Shown here piece by piece: positions 8,538 through 16,546 of a stretch of DNA of 35,693 nt. The DNA comes from Actinoallomurus spadix. Lineage in GTDB: Bacteria; Actinomycetota; Actinomycetes; Streptosporangiales; Streptosporangiaceae. The position numbers and the translations under genes were made by a program. The stretch spans positions 1-35,693 of the forward strand of contig NZ_JAMXMX010000043.1 of the NCBI RefSeq assembly GCF_024055725.1. The letters run 5' to 3'. The first letter of the stretch is position 1. Every line of letters begins with the position of its first letter. The notes under the pieces were generated by a model, which was not told where the DNA came from, did not search any database, and saw only the letters and a program-made list of their open reading frames with translations.

Positions 8538-9896
8538 TCACATCCTCCCGCCGGCCTTCATGAGCGCGTCGAACACGCCGAACACACCGGCGGCCAGCGG
8601 CACGCTCAGCGCGCCCAGGAAATTGGCGAACGGTCCCGGCCAGCTCCAGCGATCGGCGAAGTCGGCGCTCTGCAGCGAGCTACGGAAGCACAGCACCAGC
8701 CCCCACCACACCACCAGGACACCGGCGGTGAGCGTCACCAGCGGAGCCGACCAGCCGGGGACGTGCGCGCCGGTCAGGTGACCGTGCGGCCCGAAGACGT
8801 GGCCGGGCGCCCGCAGTACGAGTGCCGTCAGCCCGGTCGTGGCACCGGCCAAGACGGCGGCCACGACGGCGCGCAGCCGTGACGTGCTCGCGCGGCACAG
8901 CAGTGCCAGGCTCAGGGACAGGACGAGGCCGAGCGCGAACCAGTCATCGGCTCCGCTCAGCACGACGAGGCAGACGGCCACCACCAGGCAGCACAGCGCG
9001 TTCAGGAAGATCAGCAGTCGCTGGATCCGCCGTACGATGGCCTCGACGTCCTCCACCTGCGCGGGGCCGGGCGGCACCGCCGCCACCTGCGCCGAGATCC
9101 TCGGCAGCGCGCCGATCAGGAAGAACGTCACCACCGCGACCACCGCCGCGGCCTCGGTCCGGTCGGCGCGCAGGGCCGCGAGCGCGACCGCCGGCACCAC
9201 CACCAGCCCGCAGACCAGCTGCAGCACCATCGTGCTGATCGCCGGGACGGCCAGATAGGCCGCGAACGCCCCGATGGACGCGGTGACCACGACCGCGACC
9301 AGCGGCGCCGCGCCCGACAACGGCAACACCAGGGCCGCGAGCGCCAGGAACGGACAGGCGGCCATGGCCAGGGCCAGCCGCAGCCCCAGGGGCAGCGGCC
9401 ACGCCTTGAGCCCGGCCACCCAGGCGAGCGCCGCCGACACCACGCCGGCCGCGAACAGCACCGGCCCGAGCAGGGGCACGTCGTACGCGCCGATGCCGAG
9501 CGCGCCGGCCCCGGCCAGCGCGACCACGAGCCCGAGAGCGAGCGTCGTGTAGGCCCGCGTCCGGGCGTTCCACTCGACGCCGTCATCGTCGAGCTCGGCG
9601 ACCTGCTCGGCGATGTCGGCGGCGACCGGGCCGTCGAGCTCGCCCTGGAGCACGTCCCGCAGGTACAGCGTCTCACCGTCGAGTACACCGACGGAGCCGA
9701 GCGACTGGCCCGGCTCGAACGGGGCACCGCCGGCCGGGGCGAGCGACCAGGCCGCGGGCATCGCGTCCGAGTCCGCCTGCCCGCACATGTCGGCCAGCAT
9801 CGGGACGTACTCCGCGATCGGCGCGTGCGCCGGCACCGCCAGGTCCACGCTCCGGCGCTCGCCCACGACGGTGATCCGGCACCGCTCATCGGCCAC
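8538..9896 (-). CDS. eccD: EccD, ESX membrane channel component
   Basis: 452 aa. The first ~85 residues form a ubiquitin-like (YukD-type) domain: RCRITVVGERRSVDLAVP at the start, then the GETLYLRDV strand typical of EccD. A ~40-residue linker follows, then about 11 hydrophobic helices from residue ~115 to the end, the EccD topology. EccD dimers line the inner-membrane pore of the ESX complex. The GTG start is ~9 nt after a GAGGA Shine-Dalgarno. It sits between two WXG100-like genes (64 bp upstream) and the beta-helix/AAA gene (1 bp downstream). No EccB or EccE is visible in the window, so the machine is either completed beyond the left edge or is a minimal variant. Confidence 0.92.
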   Translation of the reverse strand: MADERCRITVVGERRSVDLAVPAHAPIAEYVPMLADMCGQADSDAMPAAWSLAPAGGAPFEPGQSLGSVGVLDGETLYLRDVLQGELDGPVAADIAEQVAELDDDGVEWNARTRAYTTLALGLVVALAGAGALGIGAYDVPLLGPVLFAAGVVSAALAWVAGLKAWPLPLGLRLALAMAACPFLALAALVLPLSGAAPLVAVVVTASIGAFAAYLAVPAISTMVLQLVCGLVVVPAVALAALRADRTEAAAVVAVVTFFLIGALPRISAQVAAVPPGPAQVEDVEAIVRRIQRLLIFLNALCCLVVAVCLVVLSGADDWFALGLVLSLSLALLCRASTSRLRAVVAAVLAGATTGLTALVLRAPGHVFGPHGHLTGAHVPGWSAPLVTLTAGVLVVWWGLVLCFRSSLQSADFADRWSWPGPFANFLGALSVPLAAGVFGVFDALMKAGGRM

Positions 9897-9959
9897 CGGA
9901 GAGTCCTCGCTTCCTGGAATCCATCGCCTGCGTGTCCGGGTGGGAATCCGCGGCCGTGG

Positions 9960-10274
9960 TCAGTGCTTCCACGTCTGGATGTTCGCCCACTCGGCTTCGG
10001 TGTAGTTGCCCCAGTTGACGTTCATCGCGTGGGCGATCTGGCCGAGCACGCCCTCCGGCCCGAACAGGCCTTCGGCGGCGATGTTCCATTCCTGCTGCAG
10101 GCCCTGGTAGTAGTCCGCCGCCTGGCTGTTATTCCACGTGTCCTGCAACGGCGCGAGCTTGCCCTTCAGGGTCTCCAGCTCGCCCGCGATCTCGGCGGCG
10201 CGACCGTTGATCACGCCGCCGGCGGCACCCAGGCCCTCGCCGACGTAGATCGGTGTGCCATCGATGTCAGGCAT
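9960..10274 (-). CDS. WXG100-like ESX protein (WNN variant)
   Basis: 104 aa, normal WXG100 length. Two helices are separated by a turn in which W47-N48-N49 replaces W-x-G, and Y91-T-E-A-E95 supplies the export motif near the C-terminus. The second helix is interrupted by a Gly/Pro loop (GLFGPEG, 69-75), which is unusual. AGGAG lies upstream of the ATG. It follows another WXG100-like gene by 33 bp, so the two are probably co-translated and form a dimer. Assignment is by length, helical pattern, motifs and position immediately before eccD. Confidence 0.82.
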   Translation of the reverse strand: MPDIDGTPIYVGEGLGAAGGVINGRAAEIAGELETLKGKLAPLQDTWNNSQAADYYQGLQQEWNIAAEGLFGPEGVLGQIAHAMNVNWGNYTEAEWANIQTWKH

Positions 10275-10307
10275 GTCCAGCTCCTAACTGGTTCGGTTGC
10301 CGGAAGT

Positions 10308-10676
10308 TCAGTCCAGGTTGGCCAGGACCGTGTGACCGCCGGGCATCGCCGCCTCGATGTTGCCCAGGTTGGTGATGTTCTGCTGCTCGGAGTCCTTGTA
10401 GTTGACGTAGTTGCCCTGCAGCCCGCTGGAGATGCCCGTCAGGGCGTCGTGTAGCATGTTCGCGAGGATGTCGTACTCGGCCATCAGCGACACGAAGCGG
10501 TTGTGCGCGATGCCCTTCCAGACCGCCTCGAGGCTGTTGACGTAGGTCTTGAGCTCCGCCAGTTGCGTGCTAATCTGTTCCGCCGTGTTGCTCGTGTCCG
10601 ACGCCGCGGTGGCCAGGTACTCGGGAGTGACGTGATATGTCACCCCGCCTACGGTCAGCGATGGTTCATTCGCCAT
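10308..10676 (-). CDS. WXG100 family protein, first gene of the ESX operon
   Basis: 122 aa. A short N-terminal strand-like segment (SLTVGGVTYHVTPEYL) precedes the helical hairpin. The turn carries W53-K54-G55, and Y93-K-D-S-E97 is the YxxxD/E export motif; a ~25-residue flexible tail follows. GAAAGGTGA serves as Shine-Dalgarno. This is the first gene of the ESX operon, 309 bp after the stop of the LAL regulator. It is the likely partner of the 104-aa protein that follows. The extra N-terminal segment is not usual for EsxA/EsxB and resembles actinobacterial WXG100 relatives encoded beside eccD. Confidence 0.85.
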   Translation of the reverse strand: MANEPSLTVGGVTYHVTPEYLATAASDTSNTAEQISTQLAELKTYVNSLEAVWKGIAHNRFVSLMAEYDILANMLHDALTGISSGLQGNYVNYKDSEQQNITNLGNIEAAMPGGHTVLANLD

Positions 10677-10985
10677 GGCGGGTCACCTTTCACGGGAGTT
10701 CTGCCAGAGGCCCGACGGGGCAGGCGGGCCGGGTCGTCAGGAACCGGTCGCGGAATCGGCCTCGGCCGGCCGCCTGCTCATGCGGTTCGCGCACCGCCCG
10801 GCGGTTCTCGGTAGCAGAACCGAGCCGCCTGTGCGCGGACACGCGCCGAACGATGGGGCGGGCATGCACCGAGTGTGGCCCCACCACCTCGGCGGAGGTA
10901 TCGGCAACGTTGCCTAAATTGCCCGTATCGGCAATGCCTACCCGGCCCCAGTGCGGGCCGCCGCGCCCCGCGCGGCAACGGTCGC
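10677..10985 (-). promoter_or_regulatory. Upstream region of the ESX operon
   Basis: 309 bp with no convincing gene, between the LAL regulator stop and the first WXG100 gene, both on the minus strand. The operon promoter should be here. The notable content is the GGCAA/TTGCC half-site cluster at 10903-10938, annotated separately. I see no clear -35/-10 pair and no strong terminator for the regulator gene. Confidence 0.5.
10903..10938. promoter_or_regulatory. Cluster of GGCAA/TTGCC half-sites, candidate operator
   Basis: GGCAACGTTGCC (10903-10914) is a perfect 12-bp palindrome. TTGCC (10919-10923) and GGCAA (10930-10934) form a second inverted pair with a 6-nt spacer, and GGCAATGCC (10930-10938) is itself a nearly perfect palindrome. 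The string GTATCGGCAA occurs twice, 27 bp apart. Five related half-sites within 36 bp in the only gap upstream of the ESX operon suggest a binding site, perhaps for the adjacent LuxR-type protein. The identity of the binder is inference. Confidence 0.45.
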
Positions 10986-13859
10986 TCAGGAGCGTCTGGG
11001 GTCACCCGGGACCTTCGGCTCGGTTTCGTGGACGACTTCGTCATCGCGACCGTCCGGCTCGCGCGGATCGCCGGTTCCGCCCGGGGTGTCACCGGCGTCC
11101 GCATCCGGGCGGCAGTCCTCCGGCGGATCCAGTCGTAGGTCGCGTAGTTGCAGGCGGGAGCTGATTCCGAGCTTCTTGAAGATGCTGCGCAGGTGGGCGT
11201 GGACGGTGCGGGGGCTCAGGAAGAGCTGCGCGGCCGCCTCCTTCGAGGTCGCCCCGCCGGCGACGAGGCGGGCGATCTGAAGCTCCTGCGGGGTGAGCAG
11301 GTCGCGGGGCAGAGCGGCCGGGCGGGGCGGGCGCTCACCGGAGGCGGACAGTTCACGGGCGGCGCGTTCGGCGAATCCGGCGGCGCCCATCCCGGCCAGC
11401 CTCTCGTAGGCGATCCGCAACTGGACCCGGGCGTCACCGCGCCTCGCCGCGCGGCGCAGCCATTCTCCGTAAACCAGGTGGGCCCGGGCGAGGTAGGCCG
11501 TGGCGCGGGTCCGGGACAGCCGGTCGATCGCCTTCTGGTAGAGGTCCTCGGCGGAGGGGCCGTCGGTGAGCAGGGCCCGTGCGTACATCTGCAGGCCGAT
11601 GGCCAGGTCGGTGCCGCTCCTCTCCGTCCGCTCGAAGAGCCTCTCGACGACCGGCTCGGCGAGCCGCTGCCGGTCACTGCGCGCGGCGGCCTCCGCGAGT
11701 TCGTGCGGAACGAACGCCAGGAAGCCCAGCTCGTCGTACTGACAGACCTCGGCGGCCGCCGCGTAGGCGTCGTCATATCGGCCGAGGCCGTTGTAGAGGA
11801 CCGCGTTCGCACCGTCGACCACGGACAGGCCGTGACCCTCGCCGCTCTTTCGCGCCACGTCGATGATCCGCTCGCTCAACGCCGCGATTCCCTCCTGATC
11901 GCCGCGCCAGGCCCGGAGCGCCAGGTCGGCGAACGGCGGACCGCTGGAATCCCCGCAATCGATCGTGGCGGCCTCGGCGATCAGCGCCTCGGCGTCCTGG
12001 AACCCACCGGCGAGGACGTGCGCGTAGGCGAGGTAGTGCAGAGCGCTCGGCAGTGCGATGAGCGCACCGGTGCGACGAACGAGAAGGACCTGGCGTTCGG
12101 ACATCGTGCGCCAGTCGTCGTGCTGCCACAGGTCCATCGCCACCGCGCCGGCCAGCGCGATCCAGTGGTGGTGAGCACCCACCTGCTCGCTCTCGGTCAG
12201 GAAGGCGCCGACCGCCTCACGCAATGACGGGACGGCCGCCGTATACCCATCGATCTCCCGTGCGATCAGCGCCTTCAACAGGAGATCCTGCGGTCTCGAA
12301 GGCTCGCCGGGCGTCTCCTCCAGCGTCTTCATCAGCTGACGTGCGGTGTCGACCAACAGTTCCGGGGGCCCGAGGCGACCGGCGCGCATCGCCGTGACGA
12401 ACGCTTCGAGATAGCCGTGGTGGGCCTGCGGCCGGTCGTACGGCTCCAGCCTCCGCGCCGCGTCGAGCAGCGGAGCCGGATCCTTGACTCCGGGCCCACT
12501 GACGATCGATATCTGTGCGGCCAGCAGGTCGACGAGCGCCTGCCGCCGGTCATCGAGTAGACCCGCCTTGGCGGTGGCCAGCAGGCCGGCCGCGGCTTCA
12601 TTGTCCCCGGACCAGTGTTTGAGGCGAGCCGCTTCCAAGGCGCGGTCGGCGCGGCGGGCCGGGTCCGGGGTCAGGGCCGTGCAACGCTTCAGGAATTCGG
12701 CGGCAGCGGCCAGACCGCCACGGGCGGACGCTCGGTCGGCGGCCTGTTCCAGGTCGGCCGCGATGCCCTCATCGGGCAGGAGCACCGACTGGCCGCGGTG
12801 CCACGCCCGGCGGTCCGGGTCCACGAGCGGGTCGGTGACGTCGGCCAGCAAGCGGTGCGCGGTGCGGCGATCCTCCGGTGATGCCGCGCGGTAGATCGCC
12901 GACCGGACCAGCGGATGCCGGAATCGCACCCGTACCCCGATGTCCAGGAGCCCGGCGGTCGCGGCCGCATCGGCCGCCTCGCTTCCGATGCCCATCTCTT
13001 CGGCCGCCCACCACAGCAGGACCGGGTCGCCGAGGGGCTCGGCCGCCGCCAGCAAGAGCAGCCACCGGGTGTCCTCCGGCAGAGCGGCCAGGCGCTCGCG
13101 GTACCCGGCCTCGATACGCGCGGGCACCGGGAGCGCGCTGGGCAGACCGAAGCCACCGGCCAGTTCCATGGCGCGGGCGTTCCGCGGCAGCTCGAGCAGG
13201 GCCAGCGGGTTGCCGCGCGCCTCGGCGAGGATCTGGTCACGGATCCGCTCGTCCAGCGGCGCACGCAACTGCGAGGTCAGCAGCGCGAGCGCGTCCTGCT
13301 CGCCGAGCCCGGTGAGGGTGAGCTCGGGAAGCCCGTCGAGCAGATCGGGCATCTTGAAGCCCCGGACCGCGATCAGGAACGCGACCGGTTCGAGCTCGAT
13401 GCGCCGTGCGACGAACGACAGGGCCTGCGCCGAGGCCTGGTCGAGCCACTGCGCGTCGTCGACCACGCAGGCGATCGGCTGCTCGCGGGCGGCGGCCGAC
13501 AGCAGGTTGAGCACGGCCAGGCCGACCCGGAGGCGGTCCGGCGCCGTGCCGTCCCGCAGTGCGAAGGCGACCTCCAAGGCGGTGCGCTGCGGGCCGGGCA
13601 GTGTCTCCAGCGAGGAGAGCAGCGGACGGCAGAGCTCGTGCAGCCCGGTGAACGGGAGCTCGGTCTCGAACTCCCGTCCGACGGCGCGGAGTCGCCGCAG
13701 ACCCGTCGTCCGGTTCAGCGCCCGTTCGATAAGCGCCGTCTTGCCGATGCCCGCCTCACCGCGGATGAGGATCGCGCCGCCCTGCCCGGCCGCAGCGGCG
13801 CGCAGCGTTCGCTCGACCGCCGCGAGCTCCGCGCCACGTGAGTCGTCCAACGATCGCAT
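10986..13859 (-). CDS. LAL-family LuxR transcriptional regulator (AAA ATPase + HTH)
   Basis: 957 aa from the ATG at 13859, chosen because an AAGGGG Shine-Dalgarno lies 5 nt upstream; an upstream ATG at 13946 lacks one and would add 29 non-homologous residues. An N-terminal AAA module has Walker A GEAGIGKTA from residue 34 and a Walker B strand IACVVDDAQWLD. A long middle region of helical repeats follows. A C-terminal LuxR helix-turn-helix lies near residues 853-908 (LTPQELQIARLVAGG, then SPRTVHAHL and IFKKLGI). Unusually, ~49 acidic, Pro-rich residues follow the HTH, which normally ends the protein. LAL proteins are ATP-dependent activators of secondary metabolism or transport. It is codirectional with the ESX operon and 309 bp upstream, so a regulatory link is plausible. 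Confidence 0.92.
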   Translation of the reverse strand: MRSLDDSRGAELAAVERTLRAAAAGQGGAILIRGEAGIGKTALIERALNRTTGLRRLRAVGREFETELPFTGLHELCRPLLSSLETLPGPQRTALEVAFALRDGTAPDRLRVGLAVLNLLSAAAREQPIACVVDDAQWLDQASAQALSFVARRIELEPVAFLIAVRGFKMPDLLDGLPELTLTGLGEQDALALLTSQLRAPLDERIRDQILAEARGNPLALLELPRNARAMELAGGFGLPSALPVPARIEAGYRERLAALPEDTRWLLLLAAAEPLGDPVLLWWAAEEMGIGSEAADAAATAGLLDIGVRVRFRHPLVRSAIYRAASPEDRRTAHRLLADVTDPLVDPDRRAWHRGQSVLLPDEGIAADLEQAADRASARGGLAAAAEFLKRCTALTPDPARRADRALEAARLKHWSGDNEAAAGLLATAKAGLLDDRRQALVDLLAAQISIVSGPGVKDPAPLLDAARRLEPYDRPQAHHGYLEAFVTAMRAGRLGPPELLVDTARQLMKTLEETPGEPSRPQDLLLKALIAREIDGYTAAVPSLREAVGAFLTESEQVGAHHHWIALAGAVAMDLWQHDDWRTMSERQVLLVRRTGALIALPSALHYLAYAHVLAGGFQDAEALIAEAATIDCGDSSGPPFADLALRAWRGDQEGIAALSERIIDVARKSGEGHGLSVVDGANAVLYNGLGRYDDAYAAAAEVCQYDELGFLAFVPHELAEAAARSDRQRLAEPVVERLFERTERSGTDLAIGLQMYARALLTDGPSAEDLYQKAIDRLSRTRATAYLARAHLVYGEWLRRAARRGDARVQLRIAYERLAGMGAAGFAERAARELSASGERPPRPAALPRDLLTPQELQIARLVAGGATSKEAAAQLFLSPRTVHAHLRSIFKKLGISSRLQLRDLRLDPPEDCRPDADAGDTPGGTGDPREPDGRDDEVVHETEPKVPGDPRRS

Positions 13860-14157
13860 GTCTACCCCTTGCGAGATGCCAGATGCGGCCGTCACGCCGC
13901 CACTACGCCGATGACTGTACGGATCCGGCCGCGTCGGGATCGTCACCCCCCGGGGGACATCCGTAGGTAGCTCTCTAGGACGACCTAAATCGTACGGTCC
14001 CGAGATGAAGCCTGATCAAGCTGCGGGGAAGGTACGGGCGCGCGAAGCGAGGAGGAAGTGTCGTACCCGGTTCGTACGGTTCGGGTCGTCGACGCGAAAG
14101 GCGACGTTCATTCGCCTTTACGCTCCCTCGTCTCCCGAACCCCCGTTGGAAGGCCCG
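13860..14157. promoter_or_regulatory. Divergent intergenic region
   Basis: 298 bp between the LAL regulator (minus) and the WGR protein (plus), so it should hold both promoters. I see a CCCCCGGGGG palindrome near 13950 and a TAGGT/ACCTA inverted pair with a 14-nt spacer near 13963-13987. No clear sigma-factor boxes. The WGR Shine-Dalgarno GGAAGG ends just before its start. Confidence 0.4.
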
Positions 14158-15624
14158 ATGTCCGTCGAAACGACCCAAGAGACCACCTACCTCGAGCTCT
14201 CCGAGGAGGGCGGCGGAGCGCACAAGTTCTACGAGGTCACGGTCGACGGCGCCACGATGACGATCCGGTACGGCCGGATCGTCGGCGACGCCGGGCAGCG
14301 TAAGACCACGACGTTCCCGGACGGGGCGAAGGCCAGGGCGATGGCCGCGAAGAAGATCGGGGAGAAGGTCCGGAAGGGCTACGCCCCCGCCGTGCGCGGC
14401 GCACGGAAGAAGCGAGGCGTGTCCCGTCGCCAGGTCATGAGCGCCCACGCGGGTGGGGCGCCGGCCCCCGCCGTCCGCGCGGCGACCCGGCGGGCTCCGG
14501 TCCTGTGGCGGTACGCCTCGGGCTCCGCCGCGTTCGGGATCTTCATCGACGACCGGCTGTGCATGGTGGGCAACGAGGCCGGTGAGATCACGTCGCTGAC
14601 GCACGACGCCCAGGTCGTGCAGCAGGTCCGGCTACCCGACGGCGTGAAGTGCATCGTCGCCGACGACGCCTGGCTCTACGCGGGCTGCGACGACGGCAAC
14701 GTCTACGACCTGTCCGGGAAGGTGCCCAGGCTGGCCTACCGGATCTCCCCGGACATCGACATCTACTGGCTCGACATCCACGACGGCATCCTCGGCGTGT
14801 CCGACGCCGGAGGCGCCGTCGTCGCGATCGACCACGAGGACGAGTTCCTGTGGCGCAGGCAGGGCCGCGGGACGGCGGGCTGGATGGTGCGCTGCGACCC
14901 CGCCGCCGTGCACCACGGTCACAGCGGCGGCGTCACCAGCTACGACTGGCGTACCGGCAAGGAGCTGTGGCACCAGTCCACCGGGCCGGTGCTCTTCGGC
15001 TGGCAGGAGCGCTCGACGGTCTACGCGGGGACCTCGACCCGTACGGTGGTGCGGCTGCGCAAGGACGGCGGCCGGGAGCGGGCCTACGACTGCGACGCAC
15101 CGGTCTTCTCCTGCGCGACCGCGGAGGACGGCCGGTACGTCTTCGCCGGGGACAACCAGTCCTCCATCTACTGCTTCGACGAGTCGGGCACCCGCCTGTG
15201 GAAGCTCGCCACCGGCTGCGGCGCCGCCTACTCCATGCAGTACCACGACCAGCGCCTGTACATCGTGACCACGGACGGTTCGCTGGCCTGCGTCGACGCG
15301 AGCGAGGAGGCCATCAGGGCGGCGGAGCGGGGCTCGGTCCCCGACGTCGTCGACGTCAAGGCGCCGGCCGCGGTCGAGACGGTCACCCCGTCGGCCACCG
15401 TCGACGTCGTGAGCGACAGCGGGGGCGGCATCGTCGTGGAGTGCTTCGAGGAGCAGGGCCGGCTCCGAGTCCGCGTGGTCTCTCCCGGATTCGACCAGGG
15501 CTGGCGGGTGCAGTTCCCCAAGGAGATCCGGGAGCGCGGCGCCCGGTACGTCGTCAGCGAGGTACGCGAGTCAGGCCGCGGCGGTTTCTACCGCGTCTAC
15601 GGCGACATTCACCGCCTCGTCTGA
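14158..15624 (+). CDS. WGR-domain protein with C-terminal beta-propeller repeats
   Basis: 488 aa from the ATG at 14158, which has GGAAGG 5 nt upstream and begins the conserved sequence; the frame stays open for 51 codons upstream without a good ribosome site. Residues ~5-85 are a WGR domain (named for Trp-Gly-Arg); here the motif reads Y38-G39-R40, followed by the usual Lys/Ala-rich helix. Residues ~115-400 contain repeated PQQ/WD-like blades (for example 'LYAGCDDGNVYDL', 'YVFAGDNQSSIYCFD'). The last ~70 residues form a separate beta-rich tail. No signal peptide or membrane segment, so it is cytosolic. WGR domains bind nucleic acid in PARPs and occur in bacterial MolR-like proteins; the role here is unknown. 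Transcribed alone. Confidence 0.85.
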   Translation: MSVETTQETTYLELSEEGGGAHKFYEVTVDGATMTIRYGRIVGDAGQRKTTTFPDGAKARAMAAKKIGEKVRKGYAPAVRGARKKRGVSRRQVMSAHAGGAPAPAVRAATRRAPVLWRYASGSAAFGIFIDDRLCMVGNEAGEITSLTHDAQVVQQVRLPDGVKCIVADDAWLYAGCDDGNVYDLSGKVPRLAYRISPDIDIYWLDIHDGILGVSDAGGAVVAIDHEDEFLWRRQGRGTAGWMVRCDPAAVHHGHSGGVTSYDWRTGKELWHQSTGPVLFGWQERSTVYAGTSTRTVVRLRKDGGRERAYDCDAPVFSCATAEDGRYVFAGDNQSSIYCFDESGTRLWKLATGCGAAYSMQYHDQRLYIVTTDGSLACVDASEEAIRAAERGSVPDVVDVKAPAAVETVTPSATVDVVSDSGGGIVVECFEEQGRLRVRVVSPGFDQGWRVQFPKEIRERGARYVVSEVRESGRGGFYRVYGDIHRLV

Positions 15625-15646
15625 CCCGCCCCGGCCCCGGGCCGGA

Positions 15647-16126
15647 TCAGGCGCCGGCCCGCAGGGCGCTCCCCGGCCGGAGCCGGCCGTCGTCGCCGAG
15701 GTCCGCGAGGACGGGCGGCAGGCCGGTGTCGAGCATCTTGCGGCGGATCCGGCCGAGCATCTGGGACATGAAGAGGCCGCCGACGCCGGTGAACCCGGTG
15801 TGCTCGTAGGTGAAGCGCGTGCCGTCGCCCATGGACTCGAGGCGGTAGGCGACCTCGGTGACGTCGCCGCCGCCGTCATCGGTCCAGGTGTAGCGGAGCA
15901 GGGTCGGCTCGAGGGCCTCGATGACCTCGCAGTGGACGATGCCGTTCCAGCCGGGCTTTGGCTTGCCCATGAACCGGAACTTCGTGCCGGGGACCGGCGC
16001 GAAGCCCTCCGGGCGCGCGCCCGCGCCGGTCGCGGTCTACAGCGGGACCAACTCGGGATCGGTGAGAGCGCGCCAGACCTTGACGACCGGGTGCGGGTAG
16101 TCGCGGACGATGCGGATCTCGCTCAT
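15647..16126 (-). pseudogene. SRPBCC/AHSA1 family gene interrupted by one in-frame amber codon
   Basis: Reading from ATG 16126 (GAGGAG Shine-Dalgarno 7 nt upstream), the frame encodes a START-fold SRPBCC protein (MSEIRIVRDYPHPVVKVWRA...), typical of actinobacterial AHSA1-like proteins. A TAG at 16037-16039 follows DPELVPL, where relatives have Trp (TGG). Beyond it the same frame continues without further damage through GWNGIVHCEV, TRFTYEHTGFTGVGG and the C-terminal helix to a stop at 15647. So a single G-to-A type change explains the break: 29 codons before, the rest after. It is either a recent nonsense mutation, a sequencing error or read through at low level. It is divergent from a truncated TetR gene, which suggests that the pair has decayed together. 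Confidence 0.85.
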
Positions 16127-16170
16127 GGATGTCTCCTCGGCAGCACGAATGACTACTGTCGCTAGCGGCG

Positions 16171-16503
16171 GTGGCCGACGTGCGGCGCTTCGGCGAGCTG
16201 CTCCACGCGACCCCCTCCCTGCGCGCACATCAGCGGGCCGCGACGGAACGCCTCATCGATGAGGCGCAGGAGGTCCTCGCCGAGCGGGCCGGCGTCGACA
16301 AGGACGCGCCGGAGGCACGCATCGCGGCGGTGGCCCTCCTCGGCCTATGGGACGTCCACGCCCGCAGCATGCACCGGCACCTCACACCCGACCGCGCTCC
16401 CGCCGAGGTCCACACCGCCATCATGGACGACATACGCCGCGCCGCCCGGGTGATCGAGTCCGGCATCGCCAGCGCGCACCTGACCGCGCCGACAGATACG
16501 TGA
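16171..16503 (+). pseudogene. TetR-family regulator remnant lacking the DNA-binding domain
   Basis: The open frame (from 16153; first usable start GTG 16171) encodes ~110 aa that look like the C-terminal ligand-binding half of a TetR regulator: RRFGELLHATPSLRAH, then DAPEARIAAVALLGLW and a final helix. The N-terminal HTH that every TetR protein needs is absent, and only 44 bp separate the frame from the SRPBCC start codon. An ATG at 16149 (MTTVAS...) in another frame could be the old start, which would fit an internal deletion. No Shine-Dalgarno precedes 16171. The stop overlaps a strong hairpin. Probably non-functional; TetR-SRPBCC divergent pairs are common, so this was probably the regulator of the broken neighbour. 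Confidence 0.7.
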
Positions 16504-16539
16504 GGGACCCCAGGCGATCTTTCGCCTGGGGTCCCTCAC
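16500..16539. terminator. Perfect 18-bp hairpin, bidirectional terminator
   Basis: Arms 16500-16517 (GTGAGGGACCCCAGGCGA) and 16522-16539 are perfect inverse complements around a TCTT loop. The left arm contains the TGA stop of the TetR remnant (16501-16503), and the hairpin lies 7 nt after the stop of the small minus-strand peptide gene. It has no U-tract on either side, like many actinobacterial terminators. It probably ends transcription from both directions. Confidence 0.85.
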
Positions 16540-16546
16540 CTCGGTA

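Noticed and set aside
6809-8563. 584-aa plus-strand frame opposite the beta-helix domain
   Set aside because: Antisense shadow with repetitive composition that mirrors the beta-helix repeats; no ribosome site or family.
13947-13990. CCCCCGGGGG and TAGGT/ACCTA repeats as an insertion-sequence end
   Set aside because: No transposase, no matching second end and no target duplication; more likely promoter-region symmetry.
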